A stretch of DNA of 64,000 nucleotides. Source: Microbacterium paraoxydans (GTDB lineage Bacteria; Actinomycetota; Actinomycetes; Actinomycetales; Microbacteriaceae). The notes below the pieces were generated by a model. The model had not been told where the DNA came from. It searched no databases and saw nothing but the letters and a program-made list of their open reading frames with translations. The position numbers and the translations under genes were made by a program. How positions within the stretch are numbered: the stretch's first letter is position 1; every line of letters begins with the position of its first letter. Of this stretch, positions 33,104-41,461 are shown piece after piece. The stretch lies in contig NZ_CP064873.1 in NCBI RefSeq assembly GCF_019056515.1, positions 2,604,001 to 2,668,000 of the forward strand, given 5' to 3'.

Positions 33104-34206
33104 CACTTCTCCGCCCAGATGAGGGTGTCGCCGTCGTACAGGTCGGCCACGAGATCCGGGTCCATCATGTCGGCGATGGCGGGGAGGTCCTTGACATCGC
33201 CGTACTCCTGCACGATCTCGTACTCCGGCTGCCACATGTCTGCCGTCTGCACGCCGGGGTTGCCGCCCGCGCTCTCGCGCACCCAGGCCGACTCGACCTC
33301 CCACGTGCGGGCGAGCTGATCGCGCGGGAACGCCGCGCCCTGACCGTTCTCCTCCGCGAGGGCCGCCAGCATGTCGATGCACTCGTCCGCCTCGTCGAGG
33401 CAGAACTGCAGGGCCTTGAGGCTCGCGCGCATGAAGTCGGCCGCGACCTCGCGGTGCTCGTCGAGGAAGCGCGAGTTCACCTCCATGACGTTGTACGTGC
33501 CCTCGACGCCGAGGTCGGCGGGCAGGAACTCGCTGAACGGGAGGTCCTGCGCCTTGAGGGTCTGCGGCTGGTTGGAGGCGTAGCCGACGATCGCGTCGAC
33601 CTGCTCGCGCACGACGACGGTCGGGTCGTAGTTGGTCATCTTCACCATCTCGACCTTCGAGACGTCGACGCCGGCCTCGTCGAGCATGGCCGAGGCGATG
33701 GGCGTGAGGTTGATGAAGTACCCCAGCGAGCCGCCTTCGAGGTCGGTGAGGTCGGTGAGCTTCTCATTGCCGAAGATCGAGAACGGCGGGGTCGTGCCGT
33801 ACGTCGCGACCGCGGTGAGGTTCTTGCTGTTCGCCGCGGCGAGCATCACGTCGGAGGCGGAGCCGAGCGCGGTGAACTGCGCCTGCCCCGAGGCGACGAG
33901 CTGCTGCCCGTTCGCGCCGGAGGCGTTGATCTCCACGTCGAGGCAGAGGTCGTCGAAGTAGCCCAGCTCCTTCGCCAGGAACACGTCGAGCTGCCCGGCG
34001 CTGGCGGAGTAGCCGTAGCCGGAGATGTAGGTGATGGTGCCGGCATCCTGGTTGCGCTGGCAGGCGTCGCTGCCGCCCGCGCTCGTGGCAGCGGTATCGC
34101 CGCCGGGCGCCGGCGAGGAGCATGCTCCGAGCGTCAGCGTGGCGGCGAGAACGCACGTCAGGGTGGCAGTGGTGCGGAATCGGGTTTCCGCAGAGGAAGT
34201 AGCCAT
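33103..34206 (-). CDS. NMT1/THI5-like substrate-binding lipoprotein, flavin uptake candidate
   Basis: This 367-residue lipoprotein has a signal peptide ending in lipobox LGAC. The mature part follows the NMT1/THI5-like pattern: DVFLAKELGYFDDLCLDVEI, LVASGQAQFTALGSASDVMLA, LEGGSLGYF and DFMRASLKALQFCLD. Such proteins bind pyrimidine precursors of thiamine, riboflavin (RibY), or sulfonates. Two extra Cys pairs (CLDEADEC region) are unusual. The ATG at 34206 was chosen because AGAAGGGA lies just upstream. It heads the operon binding protein-ATPase-permease-rcaE-rcaD and carries the TAGTCAA palindrome at its promoter, which ties it to riboflavin use. Confidence 0.8.
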   Translation of the reverse strand: MATSSAETRFRTTATLTCVLAATLTLGACSSPAPGGDTAATSAGGSDACQRNQDAGTITYISGYGYSASAGQLDVFLAKELGYFDDLCLDVEINASGANGQQLVASGQAQFTALGSASDVMLAAANSKNLTAVATYGTTPPFSIFGNEKLTDLTDLEGGSLGYFINLTPIASAMLDEAGVDVSKVEMVKMTNYDPTVVVREQVDAIVGYASNQPQTLKAQDLPFSEFLPADLGVEGTYNVMEVNSRFLDEHREVAADFMRASLKALQFCLDEADECIDMLAALAEENGQGAAFPRDQLARTWEVESAWVRESAGGNPGVQTADMWQPEYEIVQEYGDVKDLPAIADMMDPDLVADLYDGDTLIWAEK

Positions 34207-34255
34207 GAGGGTCCCTTCTCGGCCGTTCGTCATTGATGGCTCGATGAAAGTAACA

Positions 34256-34271
34256 TAGTCAATCTTGACTA
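34256..34271. promoter_or_regulatory. TAGTCAA operator upstream of the flavin importer operon
   Basis: TAGTCAA-TC-TTGACTA is a perfect palindrome apart from its two central bases and is identical in both arms to the one at 28377-28392. It lies 50 bases before the start codon of the binding-protein gene. The pair defines a two-promoter regulon for the PadR-type protein. Confidence 0.75.
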
Positions 34272-34294
34272 AGCAAGATCAAACTAACTTCTCC

Positions 34295-34363
34295 TGCACG
34301 ATCCGGCGACGGATGCACGATTCACCCGCCCCTCGGGTCGTGCACGCGGAACACCGTCGTGCA
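34295..34363. repeat. Family-2 palindromic element, copy 3
   Basis: Units TGCACGA at 34295-34301 and 34314-34320 and TCGTGCA at 34338-34344 and 34357-34363 are all perfect and show the same 19, 24, 19 bp spacing as the copies at 27 kb. The spacer sequences are different from those copies, so only the units and geometry are conserved. It lies 33 bp beyond the stop of the minus-strand gene ending at 34397. Confidence 0.85.
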
Positions 34364-34396
34364 GGCGGGGCGGAGGTGGGCCGGGGTGGCGCGGGG

Positions 34397-35521
34397 TCAG
34401 GCGGGGGTCGAGCGGAGGGGCCAGGCGGGCCACCAGCCGTCGTCGAGCCCGCGCAGCAGGACGGCCGCGCGCTCTCGCGCCTCCGCGGGCGCCTCCGGGG
34501 CGGGGCCTGAGCTGCTCTCCCGCCGCTCGCCGTCCGGTGACCGGACCTCCGTATACAGCCACGCACGGTGACCGACGGGGTACTTCTCCCGGAAGCCGCC
34601 AGCGGCGATCGACAGCACGATCCGCTCCAGCTCGTCCGCCGCGGTCTCGGCGGTCTCATCGCACGCATCGCAGATGCACGACGGCACGATCGCGTGGAAG
34701 AGGGCGCCGGCCTCGACGCAGACGGAGGGAACGGCCGGCGTGATCGCGATCTGCGCACCGCGCGCCGGTTCGAGCACGATGCGCTCCGTCCCGTCCTCCC
34801 CCGACTCTCGCCGCACATCGACCTCGTACTCGCGGGAAAGGTGCTCGACGAGCGCGTCGACCACGAGGGAGAGCGGTGCGAAGCGCTCCGGGTGGGACTC
34901 CCGGGAGTACGACTCCTCCGGCGCGATGCCGTCGGGCCAGCGGTGTCCGTAGCGGATGACCTCGCCGTTCTCGTCATGGAAGTCCAGCAGCGGGAGAGCA
35001 GGCCGGACGTACGCGCGCGCCGGGACGACGACCGCGGGAGCGGAATCCTCCGCGGACAGCGCCCTCATCTCCTCGTCGTCGATGTCGTCCTGGTCCCACG
35101 ACGCGAGCATCTGCAGGAACGCATCCCGCTGGTCGGGCTGCTGCACCATCCCCTGCACGAGACCCGTGACCGGGATCGAGAGGGTGTGGGTCCCGATCTC
35201 CGGCTCGCTCGTCATCCGCCATGTCGCGGCGGGGTGCACGACCGCGATGACGTTCCCCACGAACCGCGCCGCCGCCGTGGCCAGCGTCTCGCTCTCGAGC
35301 ACCTCAGGATGACCGGCGACGAAGTCCCACGTCGCCCCGAGATCGACGGCGAGCACTGCGGAGTCGGCCCCCTGGCCCCGCGCGAACTCGGCGAAGGGCT
35401 CGAAGCCGTCGACGAAGCGGACCGGCCCCGGAGCGTCCGGCTGCGGGGGCATCCACAGGATCGCGGCAGCACCCGCCTCGGGCATCGGGCCGAAGGGACC
35501 GGGGAAGACAGCACTGCTCAT
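34397..35521 (-). CDS. Conserved actinobacterial protein of unknown function
   Basis: I do not recognise this 374-residue protein with certainty. It is soluble and acidic, without signal peptide. The C-terminal half has a CICDACDETAETAADELERIVLSIAAGGFREKYPVG block (about 286-322), with a C-x-C-x2-C cluster that could bind metal and resembles actinobacterial DUF6226-type proteins. The N-terminal half (about 1-150) looks like a separate domain. It is a single gene, in the same direction as ramB and 22 bases downstream of it, so it could be co-transcribed with ramB. Confidence 0.6.
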   Translation of the reverse strand: MSSAVFPGPFGPMPEAGAAAILWMPPQPDAPGPVRFVDGFEPFAEFARGQGADSAVLAVDLGATWDFVAGHPEVLESETLATAAARFVGNVIAVVHPAATWRMTSEPEIGTHTLSIPVTGLVQGMVQQPDQRDAFLQMLASWDQDDIDDEEMRALSAEDSAPAVVVPARAYVRPALPLLDFHDENGEVIRYGHRWPDGIAPEESYSRESHPERFAPLSLVVDALVEHLSREYEVDVRRESGEDGTERIVLEPARGAQIAITPAVPSVCVEAGALFHAIVPSCICDACDETAETAADELERIVLSIAAGGFREKYPVGHRAWLYTEVRSPDGERRESSSGPAPEAPAEARERAAVLLRGLDDGWWPAWPLRSTPA

Positions 35522-35543
35522 CGACCGAGCGTACCGAGTGGGA

Positions 35544-36989
35544 TCACCGGGGCGCGTGGGACTCCAGGAACTCGTACACGTCGGTGGTGTCCACGCCCGG
35601 GAAGGCTCCCGTGGGCAGAGTCGCCAGCAGCGTGCGCGGGGTCTTCACGTTGGGCCAGGAGTTCTCGCGCCACCGCTCCTCCAGGTCGGCGGGAGCCCGA
35701 CGGCAGCACACCTCGACCGAGTGCTTCGAGACGCCGCGGTGCGGGGTGTCCCTGCCCACGAACCACCTCGTGTCGTCGAACCGTACCCCCACGCTCACCG
35801 AGTGCAGGCCCTCGCTCGACGCCTCCACGCGGGCGGTGCACCAGTAGGTGCCGTTGCCGGTGTCGGTGTACTGATAGTACGGGTTGAAGCGGTCATCCTC
35901 GTCGAAGACCACCCGGGAGGTCCACCGGCGACAGCACATCTGCCCCTCGATGGCGCCGAGGCGGTCGGTCGGGAAGTTCACGTCGTCGTTCTCGTACGCC
36001 TTGGTGATCGTGCCCGACTCGTGCACCTTGAGGAAGTGGACGGGGATGTCGAGGTGCCGCGTGGCGAGGTTCGTGAACCGGTGCGCCGCCGTCTCGTACG
36101 ACACCGAGTACGCATCCCGGAGGTCTTCGATGGAGATCGCGCGCCGCTGCTTCGCGTCCTTCAGGGCGGGGACGACGTCGGCCTCCGGCATCAGCAGCGC
36201 GCCGGTGAGGTAGTTCGTCTCCACCCGCTGACGGAGGAATTCGGCGTAGCTGCGCGGCTCGGCGTGCCCCAGGATGCGGCTCGACAGCGCCTGCAGCACC
36301 GCGGTGCGCGCATCGCCCTTCGCCGGCACGCTGCTCGACAGGTACAGCCGGCCGTTGGCGAGGTCGGCGACGCTGCGGGTGGTCTGCGGCAGATCGGGCG
36401 CGTAGTGGAGGGTGAAGCCGAGGTGCGCCGCGATCTCGGACGCGGTGCGCTGGGTCAGCGGTCCGCCGGGATGGCCGACGGCCGCGAGGATCTCGGCCGC
36501 CTTCGCCTCGAGGTCGGCGAAGTGGTTGTCCTGGCGGCGCATCAAATGTCGGAGCTCCACGTTGGCACGCCGGGCCTCCTCGGGCGTCGCGGCGCGCTCG
36601 TCCTTCAGCCGGTCGATCTCACCCTGCAGGGCGAGCAGCGCCTTCAGGGCCTCCGTGGGCACGCTCTTGGCGATGCGGAACGGCGCGATGCCCAGCGCCT
36701 GGAACGTCTGCCCCTTCATCGCGCGCTCCAGGGCGATCTCGATCGCGCTGCGCTCGTCGAGCGGCTCCCCGGAAAGCAGCGCGTCGATGGTCACCCCGAG
36801 CGCGCGGGCGATGGCCTGCAACTGCGTGAGCTTCGGCTCGCGCTTGCCCGTCTCGATCATCGACAGCTGGCTCGGCGCCCGATCGACCGCGGCGGCGAGC
36901 TCCTCGAGCGTCAGGCCCCGTGCTGTGCGCAGCTGGCGGATGCGTCGGCCGACGGTGAGGGCGTCGGTGTCTTCCGCGGTGTCGTCCAT
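35544..36989 (-). CDS. ramB: RamB-type regulator of acetate/glyoxylate genes
   Basis: This 481-residue protein has an N-terminal Xre-type helix-turn-helix (about 10-70: [38 protein letters not shown]) and a long C-terminal region of the short-chain fatty acyl regulator family (IrrE-like and DUF2083 parts), including a Cys-rich segment [15 protein letters not shown] and VCCRRAP. In Corynebacterium glutamicum RamB represses aceA and aceB. Here it is divergent from aceA across a 241-bp gap, which supports the same role. The ATG at 36989 has GAGAGGAG upstream; the longer open frame is not needed. Confidence 0.85.
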   Translation of the reverse strand: MDDTAEDTDALTVGRRIRQLRTARGLTLEELAAAVDRAPSQLSMIETGKREPKLTQLQAIARALGVTIDALLSGEPLDERSAIEIALERAMKGQTFQALGIAPFRIAKSVPTEALKALLALQGEIDRLKDERAATPEEARRANVELRHLMRRQDNHFADLEAKAAEILAAVGHPGGPLTQRTASEIAAHLGFTLHYAPDLPQTTRSVADLANGRLYLSSSVPAKGDARTAVLQALSSRILGHAEPRSYAEFLRQRVETNYLTGALLMPEADVVPALKDAKQRRAISIEDLRDAYSVSYETAAHRFTNLATRHLDIPVHFLKVHESGTITKAYENDDVNFPTDRLGAIEGQMCCRRWTSRVVFDEDDRFNPYYQYTDTGNGTYWCTARVEASSEGLHSVSVGVRFDDTRWFVGRDTPHRGVSKHSVEVCCRRAPADLEERWRENSWPNVKTPRTLLATLPTGAFPGVDTTDVYEFLESHAPR

Positions 36990-37230
36990 GTCGGCTCCTC
37001 TCAGCCCGCCGTCCGCGTCGGTGCGGGATCGGGAACGCTCCGCGCGAGGCCGTGCCGGGATCCTTTTTGATCTCGCCAGGCCGGGCGAGCGGGGCGTGAG
37101 CGCTGAGTCTGTCACGAAAACAGAAAATCGCGCAAACTTCTCCTCGATTCGGCGAGGGAGAGCGGGAAACTTCACACAGAGTGGAGGCACGCCATCGGCA
37201 CCGACGCCGATTCCCATCCGAGGAGACACC
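36990..37230. promoter_or_regulatory. ramB-aceA intergenic region with candidate RamB sites
   Basis: This 241-bp gap is non-coding. Read on the minus strand, GAAGTTTGCG (37131-37140) and GAAGTTTCCC (37164-37173) resemble the AAAGTTTGCAAA-like box bound by RamB, spaced 33 bp. An A-rich stretch (GAAAACAGAAAA, 37116-37127) lies just upstream and may belong to the promoter. The aceA ribosome-binding site is GAGGAG at 37220-37225. Confidence 0.5.
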
Positions 37231-38556
37231 ATGACGAACACCGCAGCGACCCCCACCCCGCGCCCCGCCGGCCTGCGCGCCGGAGACCAGGTCCAGACGG
37301 CCGCGGAGCTTCAGGAGATCTGGGACACCGACCCGCGGTGGGACGGCGTCGAGCGCACCTACTCCGCGGAGGACGTCATCCGCATCCGCGGCTCGGTCCG
37401 CGAGGACGCCACCCTCGCCCACCGCGGGGCGGAGAACCTCTGGAACCTCCTGCACACGGAGGACTACATCCGGGCTCTCGGCGCCTACACCGGAGGCCAG
37501 GCCGTGCAGCAGGTGCGCGCCGGGCTGAAGGCCATCTACCTCTCCGGCTGGCAGGTCGCCGCGGACGGCAACCTCGCCGGACAGACCTACCCCGATCAGT
37601 CGCTCTACCCCGCGAACTCGGTCCCGGCGGTCGTGCGCCGCATCAACAACGCCCTGCTCCGGCAGGACCAGCTCGAGCACGCCGAGGGTGAGATCACGCA
37701 GGACTGGCTCGCGCCCATCGTCGCCGACGCCGAGGCCGGATTCGGCGGACCGCTGAACGCCTACGAGCTCGCGCAGTCCCTCATCCAGGCCGGCGCCGCG
37801 GCCATCCACTGGGAGGACCAGCTGGCGAGCGAGAAGAAGTGCGGCCACCTCGGCGGGAAGGTGCTCGTGCCCACGCAGCAGCACATCCGCACGCTGAACG
37901 CGGCCCGTCTCGCGGCGGACGTCGCCGGCGTGCCGACCGTCATCATCGCCCGCACCGACGCCCTCGCCGCCGATCTGCTCACGAGCGACGTCGACGAGCG
38001 CGACCGGGAGTTCACCACCGGCGAGCGCACGTCCGAGGGCTTCTACCGGATCCGCCCGGGCATCGAGTCGGTCATCAGCCGCGGCCTCGCGTTCGCCCCC
38101 TATGCCGACCTGCTCTGGGTCGAGACCGGGGAGCCGGACATCGCGCTGGCCCGGGAGTTCGCCGCGGCGATCCACGCACAGTTCCCCGGTAAGCTCCTGG
38201 CCTACAACTGCTCGCCGAGCTTCAACTGGAAGCGCCACCTGTCGGACGCCGAGATCGCGACGTTCCAGCAGGAGCTGGCAGACCTGGGCTACAAGTTCCA
38301 GTTCATCACCCTGGCCGGGTTCCACGCCCTGAACCACTCCATGTTCGACCTCGCCCGCGGTTACGCCGAGCGCGCCATGAGCGCCTACGTCGAGCTGCAG
38401 GAAGCCGAGTTCGCCGCCGAGGCCGGCGGCTACACCGCCACCAAGCACCAGCGCGAGGCGGGCACCGGTTACTTCGACGTCATCTCCACCGCGCTCAACC
38501 CCGACAGCGCGACCCTCGCCCTGGCCGGCTCCACCGAGACCGCCCAGTTCCACTGA
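37231..38556 (+). CDS. aceA: Isocitrate lyase
   Basis: This 441-residue enzyme splits isocitrate to glyoxylate and succinate, the first step of the glyoxylate shunt used on acetate or fatty acids. The catalytic loop KKCGHLGGK (about 206-214) with its active-site Cys is intact, as are WEDQ and the C-terminal Mg-site segments ([12 protein letters not shown]). The length matches the short bacterial form. It is followed 108 bp later by aceB, with a family-3 element in between, and is divergent from ramB. Confidence 0.97.
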   Translation: MTNTAATPTPRPAGLRAGDQVQTAAELQEIWDTDPRWDGVERTYSAEDVIRIRGSVREDATLAHRGAENLWNLLHTEDYIRALGAYTGGQAVQQVRAGLKAIYLSGWQVAADGNLAGQTYPDQSLYPANSVPAVVRRINNALLRQDQLEHAEGEITQDWLAPIVADAEAGFGGPLNAYELAQSLIQAGAAAIHWEDQLASEKKCGHLGGKVLVPTQQHIRTLNAARLAADVAGVPTVIIARTDALAADLLTSDVDERDREFTTGERTSEGFYRIRPGIESVISRGLAFAPYADLLWVETGEPDIALAREFAAAIHAQFPGKLLAYNCSPSFNWKRHLSDAEIATFQQELADLGYKFQFITLAGFHALNHSMFDLARGYAERAMSAYVELQEAEFAAEAGGYTATKHQREAGTGYFDVISTALNPDSATLALAGSTETAQFH

Positions 38557-38563
38557 TTCTCCC

Positions 38564-38643
38564 CCGAGACCCCCGGTTCTCGTCGAGACCCCGCCCCGCA
38601 CACGCCGGGAGCCCGGGGTCTCGACGACAACCCGGGGGCTCGG
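38564..38643. repeat. Family-3 palindromic element between aceA and aceB
   Basis: Units CGAGACCCC at 38565-38573 and 38584-38592 are followed by GGGGTCTCG at 38615-38623 and a variant GGGGGCTCG at 38634-38642. Spacings are 19, 31 and 19 bp. The 10-bp spacers are about 80% complementary, so the RNA would form a long hairpin. It starts 7 bp after the aceA stop and could stabilise aceA mRNA or lower read-through into aceB. Confidence 0.85.
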
Positions 38644-38664
38644 CACAAGTCAAAGGACACGATC

Positions 38665-40299
38665 ATGACCACCGCACCGATGCAGACGACCCGACAGGGA
38701 CCCGCGATCGAGATCGCCGGGCCCATGCGCGACCGTTACGACGAGATCCTCACCCCGGAGGCGCTCGCCTTCCTCACCGAGCTCCACCACCGATTCGCCT
38801 CCCGCCGCCATGACCGGCTGGCCGACCGGATGCGTCGCCGCTTCGAGATCGGCAACGGGCACGACCCCCAGTTCCGCGAGGACACCGCGCACATCCGTCA
38901 GGACTCCACGTGGCGGGTCGCCGGCGCCGGCCCCGGGCTCGAGGACCGCCGCGTCGAGATCACCGGACCCACCGACCCGAAGATGACGATCAACGCCCTC
39001 AACTCCGGGGCTCGCGTCTGGCTCGCCGACCAGGAGGACGCCACGAGCCCCACCTGGAAGAACGTCATCGAGGGGCAGCTGTCCCTGCGCGACGCGATCC
39101 GCGGCGAGCTCGCCTTCACCTCTCCCGAGGGCAAGGAGTACCGCGTCACCGCCGAGCGCACCCCCACCATCGTGATGCGCCCGCGCGGGTGGCACCTGCC
39201 GGAGAAGCACCTCTCCTTCATCGACCGCGCCGGCCGCCGCACCTCGGCTTCCGGATCGCTGGTCGACTTCGGCCTCTACTTCCTGCACAACGCGCAGGCG
39301 CTGATCGAGGGCGGACGCGGACCGTACTTCTACATCGCGAAGCTCGAGTCCAGCGAAGAGGCCAAGCTGTGGGACGACGTGTTCTCCTTCAGCGAGGAGT
39401 ACATCGGCATCCCGCACGGCACCATCCGCGCGACCGTGCTCATCGAGACGCTGCCCGCCGCGTTCGAGATGGACGAGATCCTGTACGAGCTGCGCGACCA
39501 CTGCGCGGGCCTGAACGCCGGGCGCTGGGACTACATCTTCTCCATCATCAAGAACTACCGCGGCCGCGGCGCCCGCTTCGTGCTCCCCGACCGCAGCGAG
39601 GTCACGATGACGGTGCCGTTCATGCGGGCCTACACCGAGCTGCTCGTGCAGACGTGCCACAAGCGCGGAGCCTTCGCCATCGGCGGCATGAGCGCGTTCA
39701 TCCCGAACCGCCGCGACCCCGAGGTGACGGCACGCGCGGTCGAGAAGGTGTCGGCCGACAAGAAGCGCGAGGCCGGCGACGGCTTCGACGGCACCTGGGT
39801 CGCCCATCCGGACCTGATCCCGACGGCGCAGGCCGAGTTCGACGCCGTGCTCGGAGACCGCCCGAACCAGATCGACCGTCAGCGTGACGACGTGCACGTG
39901 GAGGCGCGCGACCTGCTCGACCTGCACATCGGTCGGCCGATCACGGCGCAGGGCGTGCGGGACAACGTCTCGGTGGCCATCCGCTACCTGGAGGCCTGGC
40001 TGCGCGGGCTCGGCGCCGTGGCGATCGACAACCTCATGGAGGATGCCGCGACCGCGGAGATCAGCCGCTCGCAGGTGTGGCAGTGGATCCACCAGGACCG
40101 CACCACGCAGGACGGCACGCCCATCACGGTCGAGTACGTCGAGGGGCTGATCGGCGAGGTGCTGGACGAGGTCGAGCGACGCGAAGGCGACCGCTTCGAC
40201 GACGCCGCCGAGATCTTCCGCGAGGTCGCCCTCCGCGAGGAGTTCCCGACGTTCCTCACCCTGGGCGCCTACAGCCGGTTCCTGGTCGACGAGGACTGA
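38665..40299 (+). CDS. aceB: Malate synthase A
   Basis: This 544-residue enzyme condenses glyoxylate and acetyl-CoA to malate, the second step of the glyoxylate shunt. The length fits the A isoform. It has ARVWLADQEDATSPTWKNV (about 113-131), RPRGWHLPEKH (about 172-182), the Mg and general-base segments LIETLPAAFEMDEILYELRDH (about 261-281), and AIGGMSAFIPNRRDPEV. The catalytic Asp lies in the C-terminal part with ATAEISRSQVWQW. It follows aceA. Its own promoter or read-through from aceA are both possible. Confidence 0.97.
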   Translation: MTTAPMQTTRQGPAIEIAGPMRDRYDEILTPEALAFLTELHHRFASRRHDRLADRMRRRFEIGNGHDPQFREDTAHIRQDSTWRVAGAGPGLEDRRVEITGPTDPKMTINALNSGARVWLADQEDATSPTWKNVIEGQLSLRDAIRGELAFTSPEGKEYRVTAERTPTIVMRPRGWHLPEKHLSFIDRAGRRTSASGSLVDFGLYFLHNAQALIEGGRGPYFYIAKLESSEEAKLWDDVFSFSEEYIGIPHGTIRATVLIETLPAAFEMDEILYELRDHCAGLNAGRWDYIFSIIKNYRGRGARFVLPDRSEVTMTVPFMRAYTELLVQTCHKRGAFAIGGMSAFIPNRRDPEVTARAVEKVSADKKREAGDGFDGTWVAHPDLIPTAQAEFDAVLGDRPNQIDRQRDDVHVEARDLLDLHIGRPITAQGVRDNVSVAIRYLEAWLRGLGAVAIDNLMEDAATAEISRSQVWQWIHQDRTTQDGTPITVEYVEGLIGEVLDEVERREGDRFDDAAEIFREVALREEFPTFLTLGAYSRFLVDED

Positions 40300-40307
40300 C
40301 GATGCCG

Positions 40308-40339
40308 GGATGCCGCGGGCCGCGAGGTCCGCGGCATCC
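40308..40339 (+). terminator. Hairpin after aceB
   Basis: Perfect arms GGATGCCGCGG and CCGCGGCATCC with a 10-base loop lie 9 bases after the aceB stop and are followed by TCTCGTCCC. It should end the aceAB transcript. Confidence 0.8.
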
Positions 40340-40388
40340 TCTCGTCCCACCCGGCCCGCACGCTCCCTGCCGGGCGTAGCCTGGAGCC

Positions 40389-40820
40389 ATGAGCGCCGTA
40401 TGGAGCAGCATCGCCGAGGAGTTCCTGCACCTCTATCCGCGGGGGCGACGGCTGGTCGCGGTCGCCGGGGCCGACGCCGAGCGTTCTCGCGCGGCCGCGG
40501 ATGGCCTGGCCGCCGCTCTCACCGCCGCCGGCCAGACCGTCGAGCGCGCGCACACCGCCGACGGGGAGGAGGCCGCCCTCCGCGCCGACGTCGTGGGGCC
40601 GTTCCGCGCCACCGACAGCGACGCCGTGCTCCTCGTGTCCGGACCGGGCGCGATCGTGTCGCCGAGCGTACGCGGGATGTGGAACTACGTCCTCTGGCAA
40701 CTCGCGGGAGACGAGCCCCCGCACACCGCGGCGAACGCCCTGGTCGACGTGACCGATCCGGCCCATCCCGCCCGGCGTTTCGCCGACTACTGCGCCGTCC
40801 CCTCCTCGTTCGAGACCTGA
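40389..40820 (+). CDS. Uridine-kinase-like protein with degenerate P-loop
   Basis: This 143-residue protein resembles a class of actinobacterial uridine-kinase-like proteins: RRLVAVAGADAERSRAAADGLAAAL (about 20-44) aligns by eye with the region that normally holds GxxGxGK(S/T), and DAVLLVSGP...RGMWNYVLW (about 78-103) with their LLVDG...LRGLWD segment. The Walker A Gly-Lys-Ser/Thr is absent, so it probably cannot bind ATP in the usual way. It may be a pseudo-enzyme. The start ATG follows TAGCCT by about 8 bases and may be leaderless. It is a single gene between aceB and the Lrp regulator. Confidence 0.6.
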   Translation: MSAVWSSIAEEFLHLYPRGRRLVAVAGADAERSRAAADGLAAALTAAGQTVERAHTADGEEAALRADVVGPFRATDSDAVLLVSGPGAIVSPSVRGMWNYVLWQLAGDEPPHTAANALVDVTDPAHPARRFADYCAVPSSFET

Positions 40821-40836
40821 GTCGCCGCGCGCCGAC

Positions 40837-41346
40837 TCAGTGGAACGACGCGGCGACCGAGTTGCGGTGGTAGTCGAACACGATGCTCGTGCGGGTCGAT
40901 GCCACGCTGCTCTGCGCGGACAGGTGCTCGAGCACGAACTCGCGCATCTCCGATGAGTCGGCGACCGCGATGTGCAGGAGGAAATCGTCGTCCCCGCCGA
41001 GGAAGAACACCTGGATCACCTGCGGCAGGGCACGCACGCGGTCCGCGAACTCCACGATGCTCTCCCGCCGGGCGGCCGGGCGCAGGCTGACGCCGATGAT
41101 CGCCTGGAGTCCGGCGCCGAGCTCGCGTTCGTCGACGCTCGCGTGGAACCCGGTGATGACCCCGCGCTCGATCAGCCCGCGCAGGCGTGCGTGCGCCGTC
41201 GACGGGGCGACTCCCAGTCGTCCGGCCAGCTCGGCGTTCGTCATCCTCCCGTCGGCGGTGAGGAGCTGTACGATCCGCGCGTCGGTGGGGTCGAGCGCGG
41301 GGGCCCGAACGCTGTTCGGCTCGGATGACGCGGCGGCGGTGGTCAT
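40837..41346 (-). CDS. Lrp/AsnC-family regulator, probable AldR
   Basis: This 169-residue protein has an AsnC-type helix-turn-helix (about 20-75: LDPTDARIVQLLTADGRMTNAELAGRLGVAPSTAHARLRGLIERGVI) and the RAM ligand-binding domain (about 85-160: VIQVFFLGGDDDFLLHIAV). It is divergent from alanine dehydrogenase. In mycobacteria the Lrp-type AldR controls ald with alanine as effector, and the same pairing here supports that role. The ATG at 41346 follows an AATAAT-like -10 box closely and lacks a ribosome-binding site, so it is probably leaderless. The ATG at 41355 is less likely. Confidence 0.85.
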   Translation of the reverse strand: MTTAAASSEPNSVRAPALDPTDARIVQLLTADGRMTNAELAGRLGVAPSTAHARLRGLIERGVITGFHASVDERELGAGLQAIIGVSLRPAARRESIVEFADRVRALPQVIQVFFLGGDDDFLLHIAVADSSEMREFVLEHLSAQSSVASTRTSIVFDYHRNSVAASFH

Positions 41347-41362
41347 ACGAAGCATTATTCAG

Positions 41363-41397
41363 GATTCGAGCCTTCACCGAAGAGTCTTCATCGAATC
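41363..41397. promoter_or_regulatory. Inverted repeats in the aldR-ald intergenic region
   Basis: GATTCGA (41363-41369) and TCGAATC (41391-41397) form an inverted repeat around a smaller perfect dyad GAAGA-G-TCTTC (41379-41389). Both lie next to the start of the Lrp-type gene and upstream of ald, where an autoregulating Lrp protein would bind. The relation to the regulator is inferred from position. Confidence 0.5.
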
Positions 41398-41461
41398 TGT
41401 CGATGTCTCGACGTTTCTGCGATCCTTGTCTGCACCCTGCGCCCCGACACCTGGAGGATCG

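Noticed and set aside
31465-34206. Sulfonate (SsuABC) or taurine uptake system with monooxygenase SsuD
   Set aside because: The permease and ATPase would fit, but the neighbouring riboflavin kinase, ribokinase and flavin reductase and the shared operator point to riboflavin use; no desulfonation-specific gene is seen.
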